64,000 bases of DNA, taken from NCBI GenBank assembly GCA_937927945.1, contig CALEYW010000061.1:1-64000 (forward strand), in the 5' to 3' direction. This document shows positions 52,396 through 60,941 of the stretch, piece by piece. The notes beneath the pieces were generated by a model. It made no database searches and had not been told where the DNA came from. It saw only the letters and a list, made by a program, of their open reading frames with translations. Position 1 is the stretch's first letter. Each line of letters begins with the position of its first letter. The translations under genes and the position numbers were made by a program. This DNA comes from an uncultured candidate division WPS-2 bacterium (lineage in GTDB: Bacteria; Vulcanimicrobiota; Vulcanimicrobiia; Vulcanimicrobiales; Vulcanimicrobiaceae).

Positions 52396-53350
52396 CCGTT
52401 GCGCGGACGTCGGTGCGGGCGCGGACGTTGCCGAGGGCGTGCGCGCCGCCGGTGACGCCGAACCGTTCGAGGACCGTGTCGGCGGCCGCGTACGGGTCGA
52501 TGTCCTCGCTCAGCTCGGCTATCGCGTCTTCGATGCGTCCCTCGAGGGTGCCGAGCGCGAGCTGACGCACGCGGTGCGCGAACGCGTTGCGGCGCTTGGC
52601 GCGGATGGCGCCGCTTTCCCGCAGCCAGGCGTCATGCTCGACGATCGCGTCCCACAGCTGGTCGACGCCCTTGCCTTCGAGGGCCTGCGTCGACACGAGT
52701 TTGGGGACCCAGCCGCTGAAGTTCAGCATCTCCATCATCGAGCGGATCTCGCGCTGCAGCTGCAGCGCCATCGGGTGGTCGCTCTTGTTGACGACGAAGA
52801 CGTCGGCGATCTCGAGAATGCCGGCCTTGAGAACCTGCACCGAGTCGCCGCTGCCGGGCTGCAGCGCAACCAGCGTCGTGTTGGCGATCTCCGCGATCTC
52901 GATCTCCGATTGCCCGACGCCGACCGTTTCGACGATCACGACGTCCTTGCCGAACGCGTCCATCAGCGAGGCGGCGTCGGCAGTCGCGCCCGCCACGCCG
53001 CCGAGATGACCGCGCGACGCCATCGAACGGATGAACACGTCGGGATCGACGAAGTGCTCGGCGAGGCGAATGCGGTCGCCGAGCAGCGCGCCGTGCGAAA
53101 ACGGCGAGCTCGGATCGACGGAGATGACGCCGACCGTCTTCCCGAGCGAGCGGATACGCACGACGAGCGATGACGTGAGGGTCGACTTTCCGACCCCAGG
53201 GGGCCCGGTGAGGCCGACCGTCAGCGCGCGGCCGGTACGCGGGTAGAGCGCGCGAATCAGATCGGCGCCGCGTCCCGATTCGCAACGCGAGATCGCGCGC
53301 GCCAACGCGCGCGGCTGGCCCGCCAGAAACTCGCGCAGCAACTCCTCCAT
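52382..53350 (-). CDS. meaB: MeaB/ArgK-type GTPase, methylmalonyl-CoA mutase chaperone
   Basis: 322 residues of the G3E P-loop family: Walker A GLTGPPGVGKSTLTSSL, SVDPSSPFSHGALLGDRIR, SMASRGHLGGVAGAT, VETVGVGQSEIEIA, and the NKSD base-specificity motif (VVNKSDHP). It protects and reloads the B12 cofactor of methylmalonyl-CoA mutase, whose two subunits are encoded at 30983-33135. Start ATG 53348-53350. Confidence 0.93.
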   Translation of the reverse strand: MEELLREFLAGQPRALARAISRCESGRGADLIRALYPRTGRALTVGLTGPPGVGKSTLTSSLVVRIRSLGKTVGVISVDPSSPFSHGALLGDRIRLAEHFVDPDVFIRSMASRGHLGGVAGATADAASLMDAFGKDVVIVETVGVGQSEIEIAEIANTTLVALQPGSGDSVQVLKAGILEIADVFVVNKSDHPMALQLQREIRSMMEMLNFSGWVPKLVSTQALEGKGVDQLWDAIVEHDAWLRESGAIRAKRRNAFAHRVRQLALGTLEGRIEDAIAELSEDIDPYAAADTVLERFGVTGGAHALGNVRARTDVRATVKGL

Positions 53351-53388
53351 CGCGCCACCGCGTTCACGGCGGCGCGACGCGGTTCCCG

Positions 53389-53604
53389 TTACGCGGTCCT
53401 GCGCTCTTCGTCGCCGGAGATGGCCTCGACCGCGGTCGTCAGATCGTCGACCGCGTGTTCGAGGTTGTTGAACTTCGCGGCGATTTTGCGCTGATCGACC
53501 CGGCCGGTCAGCGGTTCCGTCACGTCCTGAATGAAGGTACGGCGCTCCACGCGCCGCCGGACGTCGTGCAGGATTTCGGTGGGAGTTCGTTCGTCGCTGT
53601 CCAT
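53389..53604 (-). CDS. Small conserved-looking protein upstream of meaB
   Basis: 71 residues, highly charged and helical (VRRRVERRTFIQDVTEPLTG, KIAAKFNNLEHAVDDLTTAVEAIS), consistent with a short coiled coil. ATG 53602-53604; the stop is 38 bases before the meaB ATG, so co-transcription is likely. No family recognised. Its position suggests, without proof, a link to the mutase chaperone. Confidence 0.55.
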   Translation of the reverse strand: MDSDERTPTEILHDVRRRVERRTFIQDVTEPLTGRVDQRKIAAKFNNLEHAVDDLTTAVEAISGDEERRTA

Positions 53605-53704
53605 CGCTTGGAGGCTCGTCCCCCCGGAGCGCGGCCGCCAAACGGTCCGTACACCCCACTTTTGTGGACGGGGACTCCGCGGGTCAGAAGCGTACCGGAG
53701 GCAG

Positions 53705-56700
53705 GTGAGCCTCTCCGGATACGTGCGAACCCCGACCATCGCCGATGACCGCATCGTCTTTGCCTGCGAGGACGACCTGTGGATCGTTGGGGTGCACGGC
53801 GGGATCGCGCGCCGGCTTACCACGATGGCGGGAGAGTGCTCGCTTCCCCGGCTCTCGCCCGACGGAACGCGGCTGGCGTTCGTCGGGCGCGACGAAGGCC
53901 ATCCGGAACTTTACGTGATGCCCTCGGAAGGCGGCGTCCCGCGCCGGCTGACCTATCTGGGCAGCGAAGCGTTGTACTGCAGCGGCTGGTCGCGTGACGG
54001 CCGCAGCATCTACCTTACCTCCGATGCGGGCTCGCCGTTCGTGAAAGAGACGCTGGCGTTTCGCATCGACGCGGACGGCGGCGAACCGCTCGCGCTCGGG
54101 TTCGGGCACGCGATGACGATCGACGTCGCGGAGAACGGTGCAACGTTGCTGGGTCGCAACGCGATCGATCCGGCGCGCTGGAAGCGCTACCGCGGCGGCA
54201 CCGCGGGCCACCTGTGGATCGATGCCGTCGGGAACCGCGATTTCCGGCGCATCTGCCGCAACGTCGACGGGAACCTCGTCTGGCCGATGTGGCTCGGCGA
54301 GCGCGTACTGTTCCTCTCCGACCACGAAGGCGTCGGCAACCTGTACTCGGTGCTGCCCGACGGGAGCGACCTGCGCCGTCACACCGACGAATCCGAACAC
54401 TACGTCCGCTTCCCGGCAAGCGACGGGACGCGCGTCGTCTACGCCTGCGGCGGCGAGCTGGTCGTACTCGATCCCCGCGATCGGAGCGTCCGCCGGGTGC
54501 CGGTCGAGATGCCCTCGAGCGCGCCGGAAATCGCGCGCCGCTTCGTCGACGCATCCGAACTCCTCGAACGCTGGGATTCCTCGCACGACGGCACCTCGCT
54601 CGGGATCGTCACGCGCGGCCGCGCCTACGTGATGCCGCTCTGGGAGGAAGCCGTCACCGAAATCGGCAGCGAAGACGGCGCGCGCCGCCGCTTGCTGACG
54701 TGGCTGCACGACGACAAGCGTGTCGCCTACGTCGACGACGCGTCCGGGTATGAGCGCATCGCCGTCGCGCCGCTCGATCAGAGCGCGGAGGCCGAGTACG
54801 TCACACGCGACGATCTGGGCGTGCTGCACGAATTGGTCGCCTCGCCGGCCGGCGACCGGCTGGCGTTCGCGACGAATCGCCACGAACTGTGGCTCGTCGA
54901 CATCGGCTCGGCGCCGCGCAAGCTCGACACCAGCGTCGGCGAACGGATCGACGACCTGGCGTTCTCGCCGGACGGCGCCTGGCTCGCATACATCTGGTCG
55001 GCGAAAGCGCACACGACGATCGTGCGTTTGGTCGAGTGCGCGACCGGCCGCCTCGTCGACGCCACGACGGCGCTGCGCGAAGACCGCTCGCCGGCGTGGG
55101 ATCCCGAGGGCAAGTATCTGTACTTCATCTCGACCCGGGACTTTCATCCGGTCTACGACGCGCTGCAGTTCGAGCTCAGCTTCCCCGAAGCGTCGCGGCC
55201 GTACCTCGTGACGCTGCGCGCGGACCTCACCAACCCATTCGTTCCGAAGCCGGCGGCGCTGCACAAAGCGAACGACGACGACGACGAGAAAGACGACGAC
55301 GACAAGAAGGACGTCAAACCGCCGGTCGAGATCGACGTCGAGGGCTTGCCGCTGCGCATGATCGCGTTTCCGGTCGAAGAGGGCGCGTACGACCGCATCG
55401 CCGGCGCCAAAGGGCGCGCGATCTTCTCACGCTTTCCGGTGCGCGGCATCCAGCCCAACGTCCACCACGACGAAGAATCCGAGGGCGAGCTGCAGGCGTA
55501 CGATTTCGAAGAACAGCGCAGCGCGTCGATGGCGGGCGAGATCGACGATTTCGTGCTTGGGCCGGACGCGCGCACGCTCGTCTATTCCTCGCACGGCAAA
55601 CTGCGCGCGATCGACGCGGGCCGAGACCTCCCCGAAGACGGCGGCGAAGACGACAAGCCGAACCAGGACCCCGGGAGGCGCAGCGGCTGGCTCGATCTCG
55701 GCCGCATCAGCGTGCTGGTCGAACCGGCGCTCGAGTGGCGCCAGATGCTGCGCGAAGCGTGGCGTCTGCAGCGCGAGAACTTCTGGGACCCGCAGATGTC
55801 CGGCATCGATTGGGACGCCGTGCTGCGGCGCTACGAATCGCTGCTGCCGCGGGTGCGCACGCGCAACGAGCTCTCGGACGTCATCTGGGAGATGCAGGGC
55901 GAACTCGGCACCTCGCACGCGTACGAGACGGGCGGCGACAAGCCGATCCCGCCGCAGTACAAACGCGGCTTCCTCGGCGCCGAGCTGAGCTGGAACGACA
56001 AACCGGCCGGCTACCGGATCGACGCGATCCTGCGCGGCGATCCATGGAACCGCGACGTCGACTCACCGCTGGCCGAGGCCGGCGTCGACCTCAAACCGGG
56101 CGACACGATCGTGGCAATTGGCGGCCGCGCGGTGAACGCGAAAACGGGACCCGGCGCGCTGCTGGTCAATCAGGCCGGCCGCGACATCGTGCTCACGGTC
56201 CTGCGGGGCGCAGAACCGCCGCGGCGCGTGCTCGTGCGGACGCTGCGCGACGAGCGGATGCTGCGCTATCGCGCGTGGGTCGACGCGAACCGTGCGCGCG
56301 TGCACCAGCACAGCGGCGGACGCATCGGATACGTGCACATTCCCGACATGGGTCCGTGGGGGTTCGCCGAGTTCCATCGCGGCTATCTCAGCGAGTTCGA
56401 CCGCGACGCGTTGATCGTCGACGTGCGCTTCAACCGCGGCGGACACGTCTCGGCGCTGCTGCTCGAGAAGCTCGCCCGCAAGCGCGTCGGCTACGACGTG
56501 TCGCGCTGGTCGCCGCCATTTCCGTATCCGGAGGAGTCGGTCGCCGGCCCGATCGTCGCCGTCACCAACCAGTTCGCGGGCTCCGACGGCGACATCTTCA
56601 GCCACTGCTTCAAGCTCTACGGTTTGGGGCCGCTGGTCGGCATGCGCACCTGGGGCGGTGTGATCGGGATCCATCCGCGCCACCGTCTCGTCGACGGCAC

Positions 56701-56926
56701 CGAGACGACGCAGCCGGAGTTCTCGTTCTGGTTCACCGACGCGGGCTGGGGCGTCGAGAACTACGGCACCGATCCCACGCACGAAGTCGACGTCTCGCCG
56801 CAGGACGTGCTGCGCGGCGTCGACCCGCAACTCGACGAAGCGTTGCGCCTCGTCGACGAAGCACTCGTCAAGGCGCCGGCGCGCCCGACGTTTCCGCCGC
56901 GACCGAACCGGGCAATGCGGCGCTGA
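53705..56926 (+). CDS. Tricorn-type S41 protease
   Basis: 1073 residues. N-terminal beta-propeller repeats of the tricorn type (RLSPDGTRLAFVGRDEGHPELY, GWSRDGRSIYLTS, FSPDGAWLAYIW) are followed by the C1 helical domain, a PDZ domain (LKPGDTIVAIGGRAVN) and the S41 catalytic core. Likely catalytic His738 in GTSHAYETGG and Ser960 in NQFAGSDGD. An Asp/Lys-rich insert (KANDDDDEKDDDDKKD) separates the propellers. No signal peptide, so cytoplasmic peptide degradation downstream of larger proteases is expected. GTG 53705 follows GGAGG closely; GTG 53723 is possible. Confidence 0.9.
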   Translation: MSLSGYVRTPTIADDRIVFACEDDLWIVGVHGGIARRLTTMAGECSLPRLSPDGTRLAFVGRDEGHPELYVMPSEGGVPRRLTYLGSEALYCSGWSRDGRSIYLTSDAGSPFVKETLAFRIDADGGEPLALGFGHAMTIDVAENGATLLGRNAIDPARWKRYRGGTAGHLWIDAVGNRDFRRICRNVDGNLVWPMWLGERVLFLSDHEGVGNLYSVLPDGSDLRRHTDESEHYVRFPASDGTRVVYACGGELVVLDPRDRSVRRVPVEMPSSAPEIARRFVDASELLERWDSSHDGTSLGIVTRGRAYVMPLWEEAVTEIGSEDGARRRLLTWLHDDKRVAYVDDASGYERIAVAPLDQSAEAEYVTRDDLGVLHELVASPAGDRLAFATNRHELWLVDIGSAPRKLDTSVGERIDDLAFSPDGAWLAYIWSAKAHTTIVRLVECATGRLVDATTALREDRSPAWDPEGKYLYFISTRDFHPVYDALQFELSFPEASRPYLVTLRADLTNPFVPKPAALHKANDDDDEKDDDDKKDVKPPVEIDVEGLPLRMIAFPVEEGAYDRIAGAKGRAIFSRFPVRGIQPNVHHDEESEGELQAYDFEEQRSASMAGEIDDFVLGPDARTLVYSSHGKLRAIDAGRDLPEDGGEDDKPNQDPGRRSGWLDLGRISVLVEPALEWRQMLREAWRLQRENFWDPQMSGIDWDAVLRRYESLLPRVRTRNELSDVIWEMQGELGTSHAYETGGDKPIPPQYKRGFLGAELSWNDKPAGYRIDAILRGDPWNRDVDSPLAEAGVDLKPGDTIVAIGGRAVNAKTGPGALLVNQAGRDIVLTVLRGAEPPRRVLVRTLRDERMLRYRAWVDANRARVHQHSGGRIGYVHIPDMGPWGFAEFHRGYLSEFDRDALIVDVRFNRGGHVSALLLEKLARKRVGYDVSRWSPPFPYPEESVAGPIVAVTNQFAGSDGDIFSHCFKLYGLGPLVGMRTWGGVIGIHPRHRLVDGTETTQPEFSFWFTDAGWGVENYGTDPTHEVDVSPQDVLRGVDPQLDEALRLVDEALVKAPARPTFPPRPNRAMRR

Positions 56927-56939
56927 AACGCCGCGGACG

Positions 56940-57083
56940 TTACTTCCGGAAGGTGTGCGGACCGTTCACGGCAAGCGTCGGCGCGTGCACGCCGATCGAC
57001 AGATGAGCGTGGGGGTGGGTCGCCAGGGTCGTGCCGGCGACGATGCCGAGGGTCGCGCCGAGGATCGAGAGGAGTCGACGCAT
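56940..57083 (-). CDS. Possible small exported peptide
   Basis: 47 residues beginning MRRLLSILGATLGIVAGTTL, a plausible signal peptide, then HPHAHLSIGVHAPTLAVNG. A GGAGG about nine bases before the ATG (57081-57083) supports translation. No family recognised, and the gap between tricorn and infC could produce this by chance. Confidence 0.35.
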   Translation of the reverse strand: MRRLLSILGATLGIVAGTTLATHPHAHLSIGVHAPTLAVNGPHTFRK

Positions 57084-57232
57084 GAGGGGGGCCTCCGAGG
57101 GGCGGATGCCTGCATCGTGCGTCACCGGGGTTACCGCGCGCTTACCGGAATCGCTTTCGGGACCGCCGGCGCCGCTCGGCGATAGAGATCGCTCCCCTAC
57201 CTTGTCTGTCTCCGACGGGTCGAGGGTTGTCC

Positions 57233-57262
57233 TTGACCCCCGTCCCGGCGGCGTGGTACACT
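57233..57262 (+). promoter_or_regulatory. Likely sigma-70-type promoter of the infC operon
   Basis: TTGACC (57233-57238) and TACACT (57257-57262) with an 18-base spacer. A start near 57269 would give a leader of about 118 bases containing the hairpin at 57294-57318. Confidence 0.5.
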
Positions 57263-57293
57263 TCGCGAGCCGAAGCAGGATCGCAAGGTCCTC

Positions 57294-57318
57294 ACCGGAT
57301 GCCCGCGGGCGATCCGGT
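57294..57318 (+). promoter_or_regulatory. Stem-loop in infC leader
   Basis: ACCGGAT (57294-57300) and ATCCGGT (57312-57318) enclose the self-complementary GCCCGCGGGC. infC-rpmI-rplT leaders are often autoregulated by L20 through such structures; the correspondence here is inferred only from position. Confidence 0.4.
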
Positions 57319-57386
57319 TCTTCTCGAAAAGCGGGGACAGCTTTGGCGTCTTCGCTATTTTTTGTGTTCTTTCTGGAGAGTTTGTC

Positions 57387-58070
57387 ATAGCACGACCGCT
57401 TCGCGTCAACGAGCAGATCAGAATCCGTCAAGTCCGCGTCATCGATGATGCCGCCCAGCAGCTCGGCGTCATGCCTACCGAGGAAGCCCTCGCCATGGCA
57501 CGCACCAAGGGACTGGACCTCATCGAAGTGTCGCCGACCGCGATCCCTCCGGTCTGTCGAATCGGCGACTACGGTCGCCTAAAGTACGAGCAGTCGAAAA
57601 AAGACAAAGAGGCGCGCAAGAAGCAGCGTAACTGGGAGTTGCGCGAGGTCAAGCTGCGTCCCAAGATCGACGTCCACGACTACGAAGTCAAAGCGAAGAT
57701 GGCCGAGCGCCTGCTTCTCGACGGCGGAAAAGTCAAAGTCACGATCATGTTCCGCGGACGCGAGATCACGTACACCGCGTTCGGGAAACGTCTGCTCGAC
57801 CGTGTCGCGAAAGACCTTGAAAATACCGCTATGGTCGAGCGCGAAGCAAAACTCGAAGGCAAGAACATGTTTCTCATCCTCGCACCGCGTCCCACCCCGC
57901 AGGGTCCGCCGAGGTTCGTCCATCTGAAGACGGATACGGCGCATCACGAAGCCGAGAGCGCCGATCATCACGATGACCACGAAGATCACGATGATCACGA
58001 CGAAGACGGCGAACATAGCGAACCTGCGGCAACGGACGAAGTAGCGACCATCGGGGGATCCAGTGCCTAA
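57387..58070 (+). CDS. infC: Translation initiation factor IF-3 with ATA start
   Basis: 227 residues if initiated at ATA 57387-57389. This codon is followed in frame by ARPLRVNEQIRIRQVRVID, the conserved IF-3 N-terminus, and preceded by GGAGAG (57375-57380) at six-base spacing. The first in-frame ATG (57471) would remove that N-terminal strand. Non-canonical infC starts (AUU in E. coli) mediate IF-3 autoregulation. The C-terminal domain is normal (FRGREITYTAFGKRLLDRV). An unusual His/Asp-rich tail follows (HHDDHEDHDDHDEDGEH). The stop overlaps rpmI. Confidence 0.93.
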   Translation: MARPLRVNEQIRIRQVRVIDDAAQQLGVMPTEEALAMARTKGLDLIEVSPTAIPPVCRIGDYGRLKYEQSKKDKEARKKQRNWELREVKLRPKIDVHDYEVKAKMAERLLLDGGKVKVTIMFRGREITYTAFGKRLLDRVAKDLENTAMVEREAKLEGKNMFLILAPRPTPQGPPRFVHLKTDTAHHEAESADHHDDHEDHDDHDEDGEHSEPAATDEVATIGGSSA

Positions 58071-58269
58071 AATTAGAACGCATCGCGGAACGGCGAAGCG
58101 TGTCAAGGTGAGCGCCAACGGCAAGGTGACGCACCGCCATCAGTTCTCTGGATGCGGCCACATCCTCAGCAAGAAGTCGCGCAATCGCAAGCGGAAGTTC
58201 CGCAAGGATCAGACGACGTTCAAGGGTGATCTGAAGCGCTTTGCGCCGCAGATCCCGTACCTGCTGTAG
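58063..58269 (+). CDS. rpmI: 50S ribosomal protein L35
   Basis: 68-residue basic protein: MPKIRTHRGTAKRVKVSANG, then FSGCGHILSKKSRNRKRKFRK in outline and DLKRFAPQIPYLL. GTG start at 58063, overlapping the infC stop by eight bases, so it is translationally coupled. Middle gene of infC-rpmI-rplT. Confidence 0.96.
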   Translation: MPKIRTHRGTAKRVKVSANGKVTHRHQFSGCGHILSKKSRNRKRKFRKDQTTFKGDLKRFAPQIPYLL

Positions 58270-58280
58270 GAGGCTGACAG

Positions 58281-58652
58281 ATGGCACGTATCAAGCGCGG
58301 TCTCAACAAGATCAAGAACCGCCGCAAGGTGATGAAGCTCGTCAAGGGCTTCCGCGCCGCGCGCAGCCGCAACTACCGCGTTGCGAACGAAGCGCTGCTG
58401 CATTCGCTCAAGTACGCCTTCCGCGACCGCCGCGTCCGCAAGCGCGACTTCCGCGCGCTCTGGATCGCCCGCATCAACGCGGCGGCCCGGCGCGAAGGTC
58501 TGTCGTACTCGAAGCTGATGAACGGCCTCAAGAAGTCCGGCGTCATCGTCAACCGCAAGGCCCTCGCGGACCTCGCGGTGCACGATGCAGCCGCCTTCGG
58601 CCGCCTCACCGCCCTCGCCAAAGACGCGGTCGGAGTAACGACCGCCGCCTAG
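58281..58652 (+). CDS. rplT: 50S ribosomal protein L20
   Basis: 123 residues: MARIKRGLNKIKNRRKVMKL, GFRAARSRNYRVANEALLHSL, RKRDFRALWIARINAAARREG, YSKLMNGLKKSGVIVNRKAL. Assembly protein of the large subunit and usual autorepressor of this operon. AGGAGG lies eight to nine bases before the ATG. Confidence 0.97.
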   Translation: MARIKRGLNKIKNRRKVMKLVKGFRAARSRNYRVANEALLHSLKYAFRDRRVRKRDFRALWIARINAAARREGLSYSKLMNGLKKSGVIVNRKALADLAVHDAAAFGRLTALAKDAVGVTTAA

Positions 58653-58671
58653 GCACCCGGATGATCGCGAG

Positions 58672-58698
58672 AGGGGCGCCGCACAGGCGCCCCTTTTT
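58672..58698 (+). terminator. Rho-independent terminator of infC-rpmI-rplT
   Basis: AGGGGCGCC (58672-58680) pairs with GGCGCCCCT (58686-58694) across the loop GCACA and is followed by a run of five T. It closes the ribosomal-protein operon and precedes the lipoprotein gene. Confidence 0.88.
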
Positions 58699-58719
58699 CG
58701 TATCCCGAACCGGCCCGCC

Positions 58720-59415
58720 ATGACGACCTGGCGGACCTCGATACTCGCGGCGGCCGCAGTCGCGTGCCTCGCGCTGTGCGCGTGCGCCAAGCAAAGCACG
58801 ACGGAAGAGTCGCCGTCGCGGCCGGCGGCGCAGACGAATCCGAGCGACTTCCCGCTGTACCCCGGTACCACGCTCGTCGAGGTCGCCCCGATCGACTACG
58901 GCGCGATGTTCGCGATGATCCGCAAGAATGATCCGAGCGCGAAGCCGGGCGCGAACTATCGCGGCAACGAGGTCATCGTCTCGACCAGCGCGTCTATCCC
59001 ACGGCTCCGCACGTGGGTGGCGCACCTCAAGACCGCGCCGCCGCTCGGCTTCCACTACAGTCCCTCGACGACGGCGTTCTCGATCGGACCCTCCTCCAGC
59101 GAGAGGAGCAGCGCGGAGGTCGACGCACTCTTCGAGACCGCGAGCTCGCAGCGCATCGTGTTCGTGATCGCCCTCGATCCGAAGCGCATCCGCGCCCAGC
59201 TCGGCCCCGCGCTCGACGTCGCCGACAACTACACGGCGCTACCGCCGATGCTGCGTGTCCCGATCGACGATCAAATGAAGCGGCAGCTGGGCTACACCGT
59301 CAGCGAGATGCTCGACCGCCACAGCCCAATCGGCATGATCTTCGCCACCCTCAAGACGATGAGCACCGCCGACCGCCGCGCCATCGTCCTAGTCGACGAG
59401 TCGAAGACGAAATAG
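58720..59415 (+). CDS. Putative lipoprotein of unknown function
   Basis: 231 residues with a lipoprotein signal peptide ending LALCACAKQS (lipobox Cys about residue 22). A low-complexity linker precedes a mixed domain (DFPLYPGTTLVEVAPIDYG, ASIPRLRTWVAHLKTAPPLGF). The pattern of a short Pro-Tyr-Pro-Gly-starting region and later strands recalls secreted proteins of unknown function; I cannot name a family. Convergent with the M20 gene. Confidence 0.7.
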   Translation: MTTWRTSILAAAAVACLALCACAKQSTTEESPSRPAAQTNPSDFPLYPGTTLVEVAPIDYGAMFAMIRKNDPSAKPGANYRGNEVIVSTSASIPRLRTWVAHLKTAPPLGFHYSPSTTAFSIGPSSSERSSAEVDALFETASSQRIVFVIALDPKRIRAQLGPALDVADNYTALPPMLRVPIDDQMKRQLGYTVSEMLDRHSPIGMIFATLKTMSTADRRAIVLVDESKTK

Positions 59416-59435
59416 CCCAAATCATGTCACGGTCG

Positions 59436-60602
59436 TCAGCGCGCCGTCGCTGCCAGCGCGATCGCGACGTGGGCGCGGATGCCGGTTTGCATCGCTTGTT
59501 CGTCGATGTCGAAGGCGGGGTGGTGGTTGGGGAAGGCGTGCGCGTCGTCGCCGGCTCCGAGGAACATGAAACACGCGGGGACGCGCTGCGCGAAGTACGA
59601 GAAGTCTTCGCTGCCCATGATCGGTGCGATCTCGACGACGCGCTCCGCGCCGAGCGCTGCGGCGAGGGTCTGGCTCACGAACGCGGCTTCGGCCGGATCG
59701 TTCTCCGTCACCGGATACGAACGTTGCCAGTCGAGATGGCACGTTGCGTTCGCGGCGGCGCAGGTGTGCTCGGCGATGCGGCGGATGCGGCCCTCCATCC
59801 CGTCGCGCGTCGCGGCGCTGAACGACCGTACCGTCCCTTTGAGCGCGACGCGCGGCGGGATCACGTTGTAGGTCGTTCCGCCGCTGATCGCGCCGATCGT
59901 CACGACGGCGGGCTCGACCGGATCGACTTCCCGGCTGACGATGCGCTGCAGGCTCGTGACGACGTCGGCCGCGACGACGATCGGATCAACCGAACGGTGC
60001 GGCATTGCGCCGTGTCCGCCGAGCCCTTCGACGACGAGATCGAACTGATCGACCGACGCCATCATTGGCCCAGGCCGCAGGCCGATCACGCCGGTCGGCA
60101 AGATGCACCCGATATGGATGCCATACGCGCGTTCGATCGCGAAGCGCTCGATGAGCCCGTCGGCGAGCATCGCGGGCGCGCCGCCGCCGCCTTCTTCCGC
60201 CGGCTGGAACACGAACGCGACACGCCCGCGCAGCTCGCCGGCGCGTTCGCGCAAGACGGCCGCGGCGCCGAGCAGCATTGCGACGTGCGCGTCGTGCCCG
60301 CACGCGTGCATGACGCCGGGATTCTGGGAAGCGAACGGGACGGCGCTCTCCTCGGGCATCGGCAGCGCGTCCATGTCGGCCCGCAGCATGATCGTCGGAC
60401 CGGGCTGCGCTCCGGCGAGCAGGCCGACGACGCCGGTGCCGCCGATCCCCTCATGGACCTCGAGGCCCAGCACCCGCAACTTCGCCGCGACCAGCGCGGC
60501 GGTGCGGTGTTCGGCGAACGCGAGTTCGGGGTGCGCGTGGATGTCGCGGCGGATCGCGACGGTCTCGGCGACAAGTTCGGGGGAGAGTTCGAGGGTCGGC
60601 AT
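59436..60602 (-). CDS. M20 amidohydrolase (hippurate/IAA-amino acid hydrolase-like)
   Basis: 388 residues: RRDIHAHPELAFAEHRTAAL, LRADMDALPMPEES, MHACGHDAHVAMLLGAA (metal Cys/His), VFQPAEEGGGGAPAML (metal Glu), GGHGAMPHRSVDPI of the dimerisation lid, and MGSEDFSYFAQRVPACFMFLG. Hydrolyses N-acyl amino acids; substrate not predictable. ATG 60600-60602. Confidence 0.9.
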   Translation of the reverse strand: MPTLELSPELVAETVAIRRDIHAHPELAFAEHRTAALVAAKLRVLGLEVHEGIGGTGVVGLLAGAQPGPTIMLRADMDALPMPEESAVPFASQNPGVMHACGHDAHVAMLLGAAAVLRERAGELRGRVAFVFQPAEEGGGGAPAMLADGLIERFAIERAYGIHIGCILPTGVIGLRPGPMMASVDQFDLVVEGLGGHGAMPHRSVDPIVVAADVVTSLQRIVSREVDPVEPAVVTIGAISGGTTYNVIPPRVALKGTVRSFSAATRDGMEGRIRRIAEHTCAAANATCHLDWQRSYPVTENDPAEAAFVSQTLAAALGAERVVEIAPIMGSEDFSYFAQRVPACFMFLGAGDDAHAFPNHHPAFDIDEQAMQTGIRAHVAIALAATAR

Positions 60603-60755
60603 CGAGGCCGCCGTTCGCCGCTCCCCACCGCCGTCCCGGCGGACCGACTCCGGTAGGGTACCGCCCGCTTGCTGTGAACGACCGGCCAAGGGGTTGCCAA
60701 TCCTCACGCCGCCCAGGAACGGTCACCTGGCCGGAAGCTCCGGAGCGTACGGTGT

Positions 60756-60785
60756 TTGACAAAGGGGTCGACCGGATGCTTCAAT
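60756..60785 (+). promoter_or_regulatory. Possible promoter for short transcript
   Basis: TTGACA (60756-60761) and TTCAAT (60780-60785) with 18-base spacing. If used, transcription begins inside the small reading frame at 60776, so the promoter and that frame are alternatives. Confidence 0.35.
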
Positions 60786-60871
60786 CAGCCGGAATGCTCG
60801 CCGGTGCGTATTTTTATCGCTGGTACGAAGGCCGCACGCAGGTCGTGTCGGTCGAGTTCGGCATCGCGTAG
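60776..60871 (+). CDS. Possible 31-residue small protein (or small RNA locus)
   Basis: A 31-codon frame, preceded by AAGGGG at about eight bases, encodes a compact peptide with an aromatic centre (GAYFYRWYEGRTQVVSVEFG) that looks protein-like. It is followed by a strong terminator at 60897. The unit is isolated between the M20 gene and aroA. No family recognised; a small RNA using the promoter at 60756 is the main alternative. Confidence 0.4.
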   Translation: MLQSAGMLAGAYFYRWYEGRTQVVSVEFGIA

Positions 60872-60896
60872 AGCAGCTAGAGCCACCGACTGCACG

Positions 60897-60936
60897 CGAG
60901 CCCCTCGCCGACACGGCGGGGGGCTCGTTCGTTTTT
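60897..60936 (+). terminator. Strong rho-independent terminator before aroA
   Basis: CGAGCCCC (60897-60904)/GGGGCTCG (60920-60927), extended by CGCCG/CGGCG and a U-G pair, loop ACA, followed by TTCGTTTTT. It isolates the short upstream unit from the aro operon, although the aroA start is only six bases after it. Confidence 0.85.
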
Positions 60937-60941
60937 GAAGG

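Noticed and set aside
55264..55320. Asp/Lys-rich stretch in the tricorn gene as a metal-binding motif or protease site
   Set aside because: It is a low-complexity linker between propeller domains; no evidence for function.
57471..58070. infC start at the first ATG
   Set aside because: It would delete the conserved RVNEQIRIRQVRVID region of IF-3, which is preceded by a Shine-Dalgarno and ATA.
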